Positions 7,391 to 15,976 of a DNA stretch of 64,000 nucleotides are shown here, one piece after another (within the stretch, counting starts at the first letter, position 1; each line of letters opens with the position of its first letter). This DNA comes from Mycolicibacterium aichiense (GTDB lineage Bacteria > Actinomycetota > Actinomycetes > Mycobacteriales > Mycobacteriaceae). The position numbers and the translations under genes are program-made. The stretch spans positions 1,178,001-1,242,000 of the forward strand of contig NZ_AP022561.1 of NCBI RefSeq assembly GCF_010726245.1, in the 5' to 3' direction. Under the pieces are notes generated by a model. The model made no database searches. It saw only the letters and a list, made by a program, of their open reading frames with translations, and had not been told where the DNA came from.

Positions 7391-9586
7391 TTACGGAGCT
7401 TCGGCAAGCCCGGCCAGCGCCGGCGGCAGCGGGCCCGTATGCAACACACCCAACCGCTGGGTGGCGCGGGTGAGCGCGACGTAGAGCTCGGCCGCGCCGC
7501 GCGGACCGTCGGCGAGGATGAGTTCCGGCTCGACGACCAGCACCGCGTCGAACTCGAGACCCTTGGTTTCCGACGGCGCGACCACACTCGGCATGCCCGG
7601 CGGTCCGATCACGATGCTGGTCCCGTCGTGACCGGCCTCGGCGGCGACGAATTCTTCGATGGCGCCCGGCATCTGCTCCGCGGTGACCCGCCGGGACCAG
7701 GGGCGCACACCGCACGCGCGCACCGACTCCGGCGGCCGGACGTCGGGCGCGAAATCGGCCAACACCGCAGCGGCGACGGTCATGATCTCGGCGGGGGTAC
7801 GGTAGTTCACCGACAGCGACCGGTACACCCACCGGCCGGGCACGTACGGGTCCAGCATCTGCGCCCACGACGTCGCACCGGCCATCGAGCGGCGCTGTGC
7901 GAGATCGCCGACGACCGTGAACGACCGGCTCGGGCAGCGGCGCATCAGCACCCGCCAGTCCATCTCGGAGAGCTCCTGGGCCTCGTCGACGACGACGTGC
8001 CGATAGGTCCAGTCCCGGTCGGCGGCCGCGCGTTCGGCGAGATCTCGGTAGTCGCGCTCGGTGAAGCGTTCGGCCAGGCCCTCGGCGTCGATCAGGTCCT
8101 GCGCGAGCAGATGGTCCTCATCGTCCATCAGATCCTCGTGCGCGACCATATTCTCCAAAACGCCTCGGGCGTAGTCGGTTTCCACCTTGAGCGCCTGTGC
8201 GGCGGCGTCGTCGGCCGCCTTGTCTCGGCCCAGCAGGTCGACCAACTCGTCGAGCAGCGGGATATCGGAGGTCGTCCAGGCGTCGCCGACTTCTCGCAGT
8301 AGCGCCGGGTCGGCGCCGGCGGCGCGTAACCGGTCGGGCGAGGTATACAACTCGGCCAGCAGTTCGTCCGGCTCGAGGACTGGCCAGAGTTGGTCGAGGG
8401 CGGCGAGGAACCGCTCGTTGTCTTCGAGGTCGGCGAGCAGGTCCGCGCGCACCTTCTCCCAGGCGTCGCGATCGTCACGGGTCAACCAGCCGCGGCCGAT
8501 CCGGGCGATCCCACGCTCGGTCAGTACGTAGGTGACGATGTCGCGGAACACCGCCCGAGCGGCGTTGTGCGGCAGTCCGCTTGCGCGTGCCTCGTCGATC
8601 GCCCATTGCGCGGTGTCGGCGGCGATCTGCATCGTGACATCGCCCAGCGGGATATCCAATGGGTGCTCGGGCACACGCTGGCGGTCGGCGATCGCCGCCG
8701 CAAGTACTGACAGGATCGCGCGAGAACCCTTGATGCGGGCGATATCCGGGGTGTCCTCGGCGGTGACGTGCAGACCGGGAACCAGATCGCCGACCGTCGA
8801 GAACACCACCTCCGATTCGCCCAGCGAGGGCAGCACCCGGCCGATGTGGTTCATGAACGCCTGGTTGGGTCCGACGACAAGCACGCCGTGGCGTTCGATC
8901 CGCTTGCGTTGGGTGTAGAGCAGGTACGCCACCCGGTGCAGTGCCACCACGGTTTTGCCGGTACCTGGGCCGCCCTCGATCACCAGCACGCCCGGGTGGT
9001 CGAGGCGGATGATCTCGTCCTGCTCGGCCTGGATCGTGGCCACGATGTCGCGCATGCCCTCCCCGCGGGGAGCGTTGACGGCCGCGAGCAGCGCCGCGTC
9101 ACTGCTGAACGGGCTGTCGTCGCCGGCGTTCGGGTCGGGACGGCCGAACACCTCGTCGGTGAAGTCGACCAGCCTGCGCCCGAGGGAGTGGAACTGCCGG
9201 CGCCGCCGCATGCCCTCGGGGTTGGCGGCGGTGGCGATGTAGAACGCGCGCGCGGCCGGCGCCCGCCAGTCGAGCAGGAGTATCTCGTTGTCCTCGTCGA
9301 AGATGCCGATGCGGCCGACGTAGAGCCGTTCCCCGGAAATGGCGTCCAGCCGCCCGAAACACAGACCGTGATCTGCCACGTCCAGGCGGGCCATCGATTG
9401 GGCCAGTGCCCGCACCTCGGCATCGCGGGCCACCAGGGTTCCGCCGTCCTGGATGTCGATCGGCCCGCCGAGTGCGGCGCGGTAGTGGGCCTTCATCTGC
9501 CTGCGCCTGGCGTCGAGCCGGTCGTAGAGATCGGCCAGGTAATCGCGCTCGGACTCCAGCTCGTGGTCGTGTGCCTGCGTCGTCAT
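7391..9586 (-). CDS. helR: HelR/HelD-type RNA polymerase recycling ATPase
   Basis: The product is 731 aa, a UvrD/Rep-like superfamily 1 helicase-fold protein of the actinobacterial HelD/HelR class. The N-terminus is a coiled-coil arm (ELESERDYLADLYDRLDARR). Walker A is EGGPGTGKTVVALHR, Walker B VVVDEAQELS, and later motifs include NYRTPAEI and the C-terminal VALTRATQRL. HelD proteins pry RNA polymerase off DNA and recycle it; the M. abscessus and Streptomyces HelR versions also displace rifamycins. The ATG at 9586 aligns with the M. smegmatis HelD N-terminus as I recall it. An ATG at 9595 is possible, while the one at 9655 lies inside the LexA box and is unlikely. It diverges from dnaE2. No 19-bp rifamycin-associated element is visible upstream. 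Confidence 0.88.
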   Translation of the reverse strand: MTTQAHDHELESERDYLADLYDRLDARRRQMKAHYRAALGGPIDIQDGGTLVARDAEVRALAQSMARLDVADHGLCFGRLDAISGERLYVGRIGIFDEDNEILLLDWRAPAARAFYIATAANPEGMRRRRQFHSLGRRLVDFTDEVFGRPDPNAGDDSPFSSDAALLAAVNAPRGEGMRDIVATIQAEQDEIIRLDHPGVLVIEGGPGTGKTVVALHRVAYLLYTQRKRIERHGVLVVGPNQAFMNHIGRVLPSLGESEVVFSTVGDLVPGLHVTAEDTPDIARIKGSRAILSVLAAAIADRQRVPEHPLDIPLGDVTMQIAADTAQWAIDEARASGLPHNAARAVFRDIVTYVLTERGIARIGRGWLTRDDRDAWEKVRADLLADLEDNERFLAALDQLWPVLEPDELLAELYTSPDRLRAAGADPALLREVGDAWTTSDIPLLDELVDLLGRDKAADDAAAQALKVETDYARGVLENMVAHEDLMDDEDHLLAQDLIDAEGLAERFTERDYRDLAERAAADRDWTYRHVVVDEAQELSEMDWRVLMRRCPSRSFTVVGDLAQRRSMAGATSWAQMLDPYVPGRWVYRSLSVNYRTPAEIMTVAAAVLADFAPDVRPPESVRACGVRPWSRRVTAEQMPGAIEEFVAAEAGHDGTSIVIGPPGMPSVVAPSETKGLEFDAVLVVEPELILADGPRGAAELYVALTRATQRLGVLHTGPLPPALAGLAEAP

Positions 9587-9645
9587 GCCCCTCATTTCTT
9601 TCGATCGCACACCATCCTCGTCTACTTTCCCCGGCAACTCGGACA

Positions 9646-9661
9646 TAGAACACATGTTCGA
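9646..9661. promoter_or_regulatory. LexA (SOS) box between helR and dnaE2
   Basis: TAGAACACATGTTCGA matches the mycobacterial LexA box TCGAAC-N4-GTTCGA at 10 of 12 fixed positions; the core GAAC-N4-GTTC is perfect. It ends 13 bp before the dnaE2 start and lies 59 bp upstream of the helR start. LexA control of dnaE2 is established in M. tuberculosis. Control of helR by the same box is inference. Confidence 0.9.
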
Positions 9662-9674
9662 TTAAGCTGGGTGG

Positions 9675-12600
9675 GTGCGCTGGTTCAATGGGCCGCCGAG
9701 CTGGGGCGAGATGGAGCGGGTGCTCAACGGCAAGCCCCGCCGCCCCGGCCTGTCACTGGGCGAACCGCACGCCGACGGTGGAGACAGTCCGGCGTGGTCA
9801 CGTCGGCGGGAACCCTACGAACCGATCGGCGACCGACCGTTGCGTTCGACGGTGCCCTACGCCGAGCTGCATGCGCACTCGGCCTACAGCTTCCTCGACG
9901 GAGCGAGTACCCCCGAGGAACTCGTGGAGGAGGCGTCGCGGCTGGACCTGCGGGCCATCGCGCTGACCGACCACGACGGGCTCTATGGCGTGGTGCGATT
10001 CGCCGAGGCCGCCAAAGAACTGGACATGCGCACCGTCTTCGGTGCCGAACTGTCGCTGGGCAATACCGCCCGCACCGAAGTGCCCGACCCGCCCGGCCCG
10101 CATCTGCTGGTGCTGGCCCGCGGGCCGGAAGGCTACCGTCGGCTGTCTCGTCAGTTGTCCGCCGCGCATTTGGCCGGCGGTGAGAAGGGCAAACCGCGCT
10201 ACGATTACGACTCCCTCACCGAGGCGGCAGGCGGGCATTGGCACATTCTTACCGGCTGCCGCAAAGGTCATGTCCGGCAGGCGCTTTCGCGCGGTGGGCC
10301 AGACGCGGCGGCCGCAGCGCTGGCCGATCTGGTGGACCGCTTCGGTAGCGACCGGGTCAGCATCGAACTCAGTCATCACGGTGATCCGTTCGACGATGAG
10401 CGCAATGCCGCGCTTGCCGCGCTGGCTCCCCGGTTCGGAGTGGGGGTCGTCGCCACCACCGGGGCGCACTTCGCCGAGCCGAGCCGCGGCAGGCTGGCGA
10501 TGGCGATGGGAGCGATCCGGGCGCGCCAGTCGCTGGACGAGGCGGCCGGCTGGCTGGCCCCGCTGGGCGGTGCGCATCTGCGGTCCGGCGACGAGATGGC
10601 GCACCTGTTCGCGCAGTATCCTGAAGTCGTCAGCGCTGCAGCAGATCTCGGTGAGCAGTGCGCTTTCGGGCTGGCGCTGATCGCACCGCAGCTGCCCCCG
10701 TTTGATGTGCCCGACGGGCACACCGAGGACAGCTGGTTGCGCGAGCTGGTGATGGTCGGCGCCGCCCGGCGCTATGGGCCGCGCGCCGGTGCGCCGGAGG
10801 CCTACGCCCAGCTCGAGCGCGAACTCGAGGTCATCGCCGCGTTGAAGTTCCCGGGGTACTTCCTGGTGGTCCACGACATCACCCGGTTCTGCCGGGAGAA
10901 CGACATCCTCTGTCAGGGAAGGGGATCGGCCGCCAACTCCGCGGTGTGTTACGCACTGGGTGTCACTGCAGTCGACCCGATCGCCAACGAACTGCTCTTC
11001 GAGCGGTTCCTGTCCCCGGCCCGCGACGGCCCACCCGACATCGACATCGACATCGAGTCGGACCTTCGGGAGAAGGCCATCCAGTACGTCTACGACCGCT
11101 ACGGCCGTGACTATGCCGCGCAGGTCGCCAATGTCATCACCTATCGGGGCAAGAGTGCGGTGCGTGACATGGCACGTGCGCTCGGCTTTTCGCAGGGGCA
11201 ACAGGATGCCTGGAGTAAGCAGATCAGCCACTGGCACTCCGGGGCCGACTCGGCTGACCTCGAGGGTATCCCCGAGCCGGTCGTCGACCTGGCGGTCCAG
11301 ATCAAGAACCTGCCCCGGCACATGGGCATCCACTCCGGCGGCATGGTGATCTGCGATCGCCCGATTGCCGACGTCTGCCCGGTGGAGTGGGCGCGCATGG
11401 AGAACCGGAGCGTGTTGCAGTGGGACAAAGACGACTGTGCGGCAATCGGATTGGTGAAATTCGACATGCTGGGCCTCGGCATGCTCTCGGCGTTGCACTA
11501 CTGCATCGATCTGGTGGCCGAACACAAAGGCATCGAGGTCGACCTGGCACGCCTGGATCTGTCCGAACCCGCGGTGTACGAGATGCTGCAGAAGGCGGAC
11601 TCGGTCGGGGTGTTCCAGGTGGAGTCGCGCGCCCAGATGGCCACTCTCCCGCGGTTGAAGCCGCGGGTGTTCTACGACCTGGTGGTGGAGGTGGCACTGA
11701 TCCGTCCCGGACCGATCCAGGGCGGCTCGGTGCATCCCTACATCAAACGGCGCAATGGTCTCGAGGAGGTCACCTACGACCACCCGTCGATGGAACCTGC
11801 GTTGCGAAAGACGTTGGGGGTGCCGCTGTTCCAGGAGCAGCTCATGCAGCTGGCGGTGGATTGCGCGGGATTCTCGGCAGCCGAGGCCGACCAATTGCGC
11901 CGGGCCATGGGGTCCAAGCGCTCCACCGAGAAGATGCGACGGCTGCGGGATCGCTTCTATGCCGGGATGGCGCAGCGCCACGGCATCACCGGCGAGATCG
12001 CCGAACGGATCTACGACAAGCTGGAAGCCTTCGCCAATTTCGGCTTCCCGGAGAGCCATTCGCTGAGCTTCGCCTCGCTGGTGTACTACTCCTCGTGGTT
12101 CAAACTGCACCACCCGGCGGCGTTCTGCGCCGCGCTGCTGCGTGCCCAGCCGATGGGTTTCTATTCGCCGCAGTCGCTGGTCGCCGACGCCCGCAGGCAC
12201 GGGGTGACGGTGCACGGGCCCGACGTCAATGCCAGCTTGGCGCATCCCACGCTGGAGAACTCCGGGATGGAGGTACGGCTGGGATTGGGCGCCGTGCGCA
12301 ACATCGGTGACGACCTGGCTCAGCGGATCGTCGAGGAGCGTGACGCCGGTGGCCCCTACGCTTCACTACTGGATCTGACTGGGCGGGTGCAGCTTTCGGT
12401 TCCGCAAACCGAGGCGCTGGCCACCGCGGGAGCGCTGGGCTGTTTCGCGATCACCCGACGGGAGGGGCTGTGGGCGGCCGGGGCGGCGGCGTCCCAGCGC
12501 CCAGACCGACTGCCCGGTGTCGGCTCGTCATCACACGTGCCGGCGTTGCCCGGCATGACCGAGGTGGAGTTGGCCGCTTCCGACGTGTGGGCCACCGGCA

Positions 12601-12968
12601 TCTCGCCGGACAGCTATCCCACCCAGTTTCTGCGCGAAGATCTCGACGCGATGGGTGTGGTCACTGCCGACCGGCTGTTGGACGTACCCGACGGCAGCCG
12701 GGTGCTGATCGCGGGCGCGGTGACACACCGGCAGCGGCCGGCCACCGCGCAGGGCGTGACGTTCATGAACATCGAGGACGAGACCGGCATGGTCAATGTG
12801 CTGTGTACGCCGGGGGTGTGGAACCGGCATCGGAAACTGGCGCAGACCGCGTCGGCGCTGTTGATCCGCGGGCAGGTGCAGAACGCCACCGGGGCGGTGA
12901 CCGTGATGGCCGAACGGATGGGCCGCATCACGTTGAAAGTGAGTTCGCGGTCCCGGGACTTCCGCTGA
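9675..12968 (+). CDS. dnaE2: error-prone DNA polymerase III alpha subunit DnaE2
   Basis: The product is 1097 aa. The N-terminal PHP domain (AELHAHSAYSFLDG, about residues 65-78) is followed by the polymerase core with catalytic aspartates in PPDIDIDIESD, the helix-hairpin-helix region and an OB-fold near the C-terminus (VLIAGAVTHRQRP). DnaE2 acts with ImuA' and ImuB in damage-induced mutagenesis and is the main source of induced rifampicin-resistance mutations in M. tuberculosis. The GTG at 9675 gives the same N-terminus as Rv3370c (NGPPSW-EMERVLNGKPR). The SOS box ends 13 bp upstream and no Shine-Dalgarno is obvious, so a leaderless mRNA is plausible. No imuA' or imuB lies in the window. Confidence 0.97.
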   Translation: MRWFNGPPSWGEMERVLNGKPRRPGLSLGEPHADGGDSPAWSRRREPYEPIGDRPLRSTVPYAELHAHSAYSFLDGASTPEELVEEASRLDLRAIALTDHDGLYGVVRFAEAAKELDMRTVFGAELSLGNTARTEVPDPPGPHLLVLARGPEGYRRLSRQLSAAHLAGGEKGKPRYDYDSLTEAAGGHWHILTGCRKGHVRQALSRGGPDAAAAALADLVDRFGSDRVSIELSHHGDPFDDERNAALAALAPRFGVGVVATTGAHFAEPSRGRLAMAMGAIRARQSLDEAAGWLAPLGGAHLRSGDEMAHLFAQYPEVVSAAADLGEQCAFGLALIAPQLPPFDVPDGHTEDSWLRELVMVGAARRYGPRAGAPEAYAQLERELEVIAALKFPGYFLVVHDITRFCRENDILCQGRGSAANSAVCYALGVTAVDPIANELLFERFLSPARDGPPDIDIDIESDLREKAIQYVYDRYGRDYAAQVANVITYRGKSAVRDMARALGFSQGQQDAWSKQISHWHSGADSADLEGIPEPVVDLAVQIKNLPRHMGIHSGGMVICDRPIADVCPVEWARMENRSVLQWDKDDCAAIGLVKFDMLGLGMLSALHYCIDLVAEHKGIEVDLARLDLSEPAVYEMLQKADSVGVFQVESRAQMATLPRLKPRVFYDLVVEVALIRPGPIQGGSVHPYIKRRNGLEEVTYDHPSMEPALRKTLGVPLFQEQLMQLAVDCAGFSAAEADQLRRAMGSKRSTEKMRRLRDRFYAGMAQRHGITGEIAERIYDKLEAFANFGFPESHSLSFASLVYYSSWFKLHHPAAFCAALLRAQPMGFYSPQSLVADARRHGVTVHGPDVNASLAHPTLENSGMEVRLGLGAVRNIGDDLAQRIVEERDAGGPYASLLDLTGRVQLSVPQTEALATAGALGCFAITRREGLWAAGAAASQRPDRLPGVGSSSHVPALPGMTEVELAASDVWATGISPDSYPTQFLREDLDAMGVVTADRLLDVPDGSRVLIAGAVTHRQRPATAQGVTFMNIEDETGMVNVLCTPGVWNRHRKLAQTASALLIRGQVQNATGAVTVMAERMGRITLKVSSRSRDFR

Positions 12969-14279
12969 GCGAAGCGGAACTCGAGCTAGTCCTTTTCGTC
13001 GTCTGGGGAGCAGGCGTTCTGGGTGGTGGTAGGTGTTCGTGCCGCCGATCAGCGGAACATCCTGCGGCGGTGCCCATTCGGTGTGACCGTCGGCGAGTTG
13101 ACGGGTGGTCCAGCCGTCGTTTTCGACCAAGAGGTTGTCGCATTTGCAGGCCAGGGTGAGATCGTCGATGTCGGTGCTGCCGCCGTGTTTCCAATCTTTG
13201 GCCGCGTGGTGGACGTGGCTGTTGTAGCCGTTGACGGTGCAGCCGGGTGCGGTGCAGCCACGGTATTTGGCCAGCAACATGATTCGCTGGTCTGCCGACG
13301 CCAGTCGCTTGCTGCGACCGAGCCACAGTGACTGCCCGGTGACGCCGTCGAACACCGCCAGGTAGTGGTGGGCGGGGGTGGCCATCCGGATCAGGTCGCT
13401 GATCGGGAGCAGGGTGCCGCCCGCGGTCACGGCGTGCCCCGCGCCGGCCTGCAGGTCCTGCAGTGTCGTCGACACGATCACGGTGACCGGAAGGCCATTG
13501 TGCCGGCCGAGTTTGGGGTCTCCCAGCCGCCCGCGAACCAATTCCGCCAACGCATCGTGCTGGCGTTGCGCATGGCTACGTAGGTCGGGCTCGTCACCGT
13601 CGGGTTTGGGTGCGGCGAACTTCGCCATCCACGCATCCAGCATCGCCCGCAGCTGCGGATCGGCCACCAACTTCCCGGCACTCATGCCGTCGGCGCGCTG
13701 CCCGCCGCACCACACGAAGCCACGCTTGCGTGCCCGGTCCTCCTCGGAGAACCTGCCGTCGGGATTGAGGTGGGTGGCCAACCGGTCGGCCACCTTCTCC
13801 AGCTGATCGGGTCGCATGGTCTGGGCGTGCTCGGCCAGGGTGCGTTCAGCCTTCTCGATCTCGACCGGCCCGACATGTTCGGGTAGCTCGCGGAGGAACT
13901 TCTGAATCACCCGCACGTGCTCACCGTCGAGATAGCCGGCCTCCCAGGCCTTCCCCGTCGCAGGCAAGAGCGGCGCCAGCGCCTCACCGGTCAGCGTGGT
14001 CCGCGGCGTCAACTGTTCGGCATCACGGACCCGACGCTTGCCGGCGGCTCGACTGATCCGCAACACGTCGGCCAACACGATCGAGATCGGCGGACAACCC
14101 TCGTAACGCTCCAGATGGGTGATCTGCTCGTGCGAGACCGCGACCTGGCGACGCACCGCGCTTTCTAGCCGCTCGATAGCCGCGAAGCGCTCCGGCGCGG
14201 GCAGTTCCTCGATATCGGCGGCACCCACGAGCTCGACCGCCGCGTCAAGCGCATCCAGCGCCACCGAGATCGAACTCAT
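12531..14279 (-). CDS. 13E12 repeat family protein (DUF222 + HNH), frameshifted at its C-terminus
   Basis: The start is an ATG at 14279. Residues about 1-300 are DUF222. An HNH motif (CTAPGCTVNGYNSHVHH, then DDLTLACKCDN) follows near residue 340. It is a typical REP13E12-type mobile-element nuclease family. The family normally ends soon after THHPE-type sequence, but here the frame runs on to 12531, antisense to the last 438 bases of dnaE2. Removing one G from the G4 run at 13005-13008 would give ...LLPDDEKD and a TAG at 12986-12988, so a one-base insertion probably created the run-on. The catalytic part is intact. The start codon lies inside a perfect SOS box, as is known for this family in M. 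tuberculosis. Confidence 0.8.
   Translation of the reverse strand: MSSISVALDALDAAVELVGAADIEELPAPERFAAIERLESAVRRQVAVSHEQITHLERYEGCPPISIVLADVLRISRAAGKRRVRDAEQLTPRTTLTGEALAPLLPATGKAWEAGYLDGEHVRVIQKFLRELPEHVGPVEIEKAERTLAEHAQTMRPDQLEKVADRLATHLNPDGRFSEEDRARKRGFVWCGGQRADGMSAGKLVADPQLRAMLDAWMAKFAAPKPDGDEPDLRSHAQRQHDALAELVRGRLGDPKLGRHNGLPVTVIVSTTLQDLQAGAGHAVTAGGTLLPISDLIRMATPAHHYLAVFDGVTGQSLWLGRSKRLASADQRIMLLAKYRGCTAPGCTVNGYNSHVHHAAKDWKHGGSTDIDDLTLACKCDNLLVENDGWTTRQLADGHTEWAPPQDVPLIGGTNTYHHPERLLPRRRKGLARVPLRSAEVPGPRTHFQRDAAHPFGHHGHRPGGVLHLPADQQRRRGLRQFPMPVPHPRRTQHIDHAGLVLDVHERHALRGGRPLPVCHRARDQHPAAVGYVQQPVGSDHTHRVEIFAQKLGGIAVRRDAGGPHVGSGQLHLGHAGQRRHV
12960..12979. terminator. hairpin at the dnaE2 / 13E12 gene junction
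   Basis: TTCCGCT and AGCGGAA form a perfect 7-bp stem around a 6-base loop, overlapping the dnaE2 stop codon. It sits between two convergent genes, where a bidirectional terminator is expected. There is no T-tract, so this is a weak call. Confidence 0.35.
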
Positions 14280-14285
14280 GTTCGA
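14270..14285. promoter_or_regulatory. perfect LexA (SOS) box over the 13E12 start codon
   Basis: TCGAACTCATGTTCGA matches TCGAAC-N4-GTTCGA at every fixed position. The start ATG (14279-14277, minus strand) lies in the spacer, so LexA binding would block transcription initiation directly. DNA-damage induction of 13E12 genes through LexA boxes is established in M. tuberculosis. Confidence 0.92.
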
Positions 14286-14382
14286 AATTCTATGGCACCT
14301 CACCGACAGGTTCCGCGGCCCCAACCGGGCCTGTGGATGGTTTCGGATCTGTGGAAAACGTTGCGCCGCTACGCTTCCAGCA

Positions 14383-14793
14383 TCACTCCGTCGGCGTCGT
14401 CCACACCTTGTCGATGCTGATCCGAAGCCGCAGGTTGTAGTCACCCATCGAGTCGGTCAACCCGGCTTGGTCTGACAGCGCACCGTATTTCGCCCAGAAC
14501 GCCGCGTCGTCACGCGGGTCGGCATCCTCGTTGTCGATGGTGGCGGGGCCGCCCACAACGATGATGCCTCCGCCATCGCCGCTGGAGTCCAGATTCAGGC
14601 TGACCCGCGGATGGGAGCCGATGTGGCGCACCTTGGCCGAGCCGGGCGCCGTGTAGATGATGACGTCGGTGCCGTCGAAGTAAAACCACACCAACTTGGG
14701 CACCGGCTGGCCGGATTTGGCGACTGTGGTCAACCAGCCGAAGTTGTCGCCGACAAGCCGATCGCGCACCTCTTGACTCAGTTCAGTTGCCAT
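14383..14793 (-). CDS. PPOX-class F420-dependent oxidoreductase (Rv3369 family)
   Basis: The product is 136 aa, with a single split-barrel flavin/F420-binding fold. Typical segments are FGWLTTVAKSGQPVPKLVWFYFDG, the phosphate-binding KVRHIGSHPRVSLNLDS and the C-terminal RISIDKVWTT. It matches Rv3369 of M. tuberculosis by synteny with the adjacent nitroreductase gene (Rv3368c). Cofactor preference (F420 versus FMN) is inferred from the family. It diverges from the nitroreductase gene across only 23 bp, so the two promoters must overlap each other or the neighbouring coding region. Confidence 0.85.
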   Translation of the reverse strand: MATELSQEVRDRLVGDNFGWLTTVAKSGQPVPKLVWFYFDGTDVIIYTAPGSAKVRHIGSHPRVSLNLDSSGDGGGIIVVGGPATIDNEDADPRDDAAFWAKYGALSDQAGLTDSMGDYNLRLRISIDKVWTTPTE

Positions 14794-14816
14794 GGGGCCG
14801 AATGTAGTCTCAGCTC

Positions 14817-15458
14817 ATGACACTCGATCTGACCGTTGATGAACTCCTTACTTCCACCCGATCGGTGCGTAAGCGGCTCGACTTCGACCGGCCGGTGCCG
14901 CGTGAGGTCCTGATGGAGTGTCTGGATCTGGCCCTGCAGGCGCCGACAGGCTCCAATGCCCAAGGCTGGCAGTTCCTGTTCGTCGAGGACCCCGCCAAGA
15001 AGAAGGCGCTGGCCGATATCTACCGGGCCACCGGCACGCCCTACCTCGACATGCCCGCCCCGGTTCGCGGCGACATGCGCGATGCGCAGATGGACTCGGT
15101 GCTCAGCTCGGCCAAGTACCTCAACGAGAACCTCGAGAAGGCCCCGGTGTTCCTGATCCCGTGCCTGGAGGGCCGCCCGGACGGCGCCCCCGCCGGCATG
15201 CAGGCGTCGTACTGGGGTTCCCTCATCCCCGCCGTCTGGAGTTTCATGCTGGCCCTGCGGTCGCGCGGGCTGGGCTCGGCGTACACGACTCTGCACCTGA
15301 TCGGGGACGGCGAAAAGCAGGCCGCCGATCTGCTCGGCATCCCGTTCGACCGGTACACCCAGGGCGGCCTTTGGCCGATCGCATACACCAAGGGCACGGA
15401 CTTCAAGCCCGCCAAGCGGCTGCCCGCCGAACAGCTGACCCACTGGGACACCTGGTGA
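14817..15458 (+). CDS. FMN-dependent nitroreductase family protein (Rv3368c orthologue)
   Basis: The product is 213 aa with the nitroreductase fold. STRSVRKRLDFDRPVP is the N-terminal FMN-phosphate-binding segment, APTGSNAQGWQFLFV contacts the flavin, and GLGSAYTTLHL is the conserved GxG helix. The family reduces nitro compounds or quinones with NAD(P)H in the cytoplasm. Rv3368c is the syntenic M. tuberculosis gene. The ATG at 14817 has no strong Shine-Dalgarno, which fits a short-leader or leaderless transcript in the 23-bp divergent gap. It is convergent with trmL. Confidence 0.9.
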   Translation: MTLDLTVDELLTSTRSVRKRLDFDRPVPREVLMECLDLALQAPTGSNAQGWQFLFVEDPAKKKALADIYRATGTPYLDMPAPVRGDMRDAQMDSVLSSAKYLNENLEKAPVFLIPCLEGRPDGAPAGMQASYWGSLIPAVWSFMLALRSRGLGSAYTTLHLIGDGEKQAADLLGIPFDRYTQGGLWPIAYTKGTDFKPAKRLPAEQLTHWDTW

Positions 15459-15504
15459 CCCGGCCGAGATGATTCCCCGGGTCGCTACGCTCCTGCCCGC
15501 CGAG

Positions 15505-15969
15505 CTAGACCCCGCCTTCGAAGCCGTGCTGCCGCCACGCCTCATAGGCCACCACCGCGGCAGCGTTGGACAGATTCAGTGACCGCCGCCCGGACAGCAT
15601 CGGGATCCGCACCTGCTCGGTGATATGCGGGTCGGCCAGCGTGGCGGCGTCCAGACCCGTCGGTTCGGGCCCGAACAGCATCACGTCGCCTGGTTGGTAG
15701 GCGATATCGAACGACGATCGCGTGGCGTGCGCCGTGAACGCGAACACCCGCGCGCCGGCCATCGCCGCCCAGGCCTGATCCAGGCTGGCGTGCACCGTCA
15801 CCGACGCCAGGTCGTGATAGTCCAATCCGGCGCGGCGGAGCTTCGGTTCGGACAGGTCGAAGCCCAGCGGCTCCACCAGATGCAATTCGCATCCGGTCGC
15901 GGCCACCATCCGGATGGCATTACCGGTGTTCGGCGCGATCCGTGGTGAGTAGAAGAGGATTCTGAACAC
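15505..15969 (-). CDS. trmL: tRNA (cytidine/uridine-2'-O)-methyltransferase TrmL/SpoU
   Basis: The product is 154 aa, the exact length of Rv3366 (SpoU). SPOUT knot motifs are present: an N-terminal NTGNAIRMVAATGCELHLVEP, a middle MLFGPEPTGL, and the C-terminal IPMLSGRRSLNLSNAAAVVAYE that forms the trefoil knot and SAM site. The family methylates the ribose of the tRNA wobble base. The GTG at 15969 is chosen because homologues begin at the MFRILF equivalent; further upstream codons would intrude into the preceding gene. The start is 7 bp after the stop of the deazaflavin-dependent reductase gene, so the two probably form an operon. Confidence 0.93.
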   Translation of the reverse strand: MFRILFYSPRIAPNTGNAIRMVAATGCELHLVEPLGFDLSEPKLRRAGLDYHDLASVTVHASLDQAWAAMAGARVFAFTAHATRSSFDIAYQPGDVMLFGPEPTGLDAATLADPHITEQVRIPMLSGRRSLNLSNAAAVVAYEAWRQHGFEGGV

Positions 15970-15976
15970 GCGGATC

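Noticed and set aside
9587..9655. Upstream ATG at 9655 as the helR start
   Set aside because: It lies in the LexA box, and the added residues do not resemble HelD N-termini.
9587..9674. Rifamycin-associated element (19-bp repeat) for helR
   Set aside because: I looked for the GGGGCTTGCGGCAAGGCCC-type element in this gap and saw none.
9798..12245. 815-aa frame antisense to dnaE2
   Set aside because: DnaE2 is unambiguous on the plus strand; the antisense frame has no recognisable domain and shadow composition.
15457..15483. GACCCGG-N13-CCGGGTC hairpin as terminator between the nitroreductase and trmL genes
   Set aside because: The stem is short, the loop long and there is no T-tract; too weak to call.
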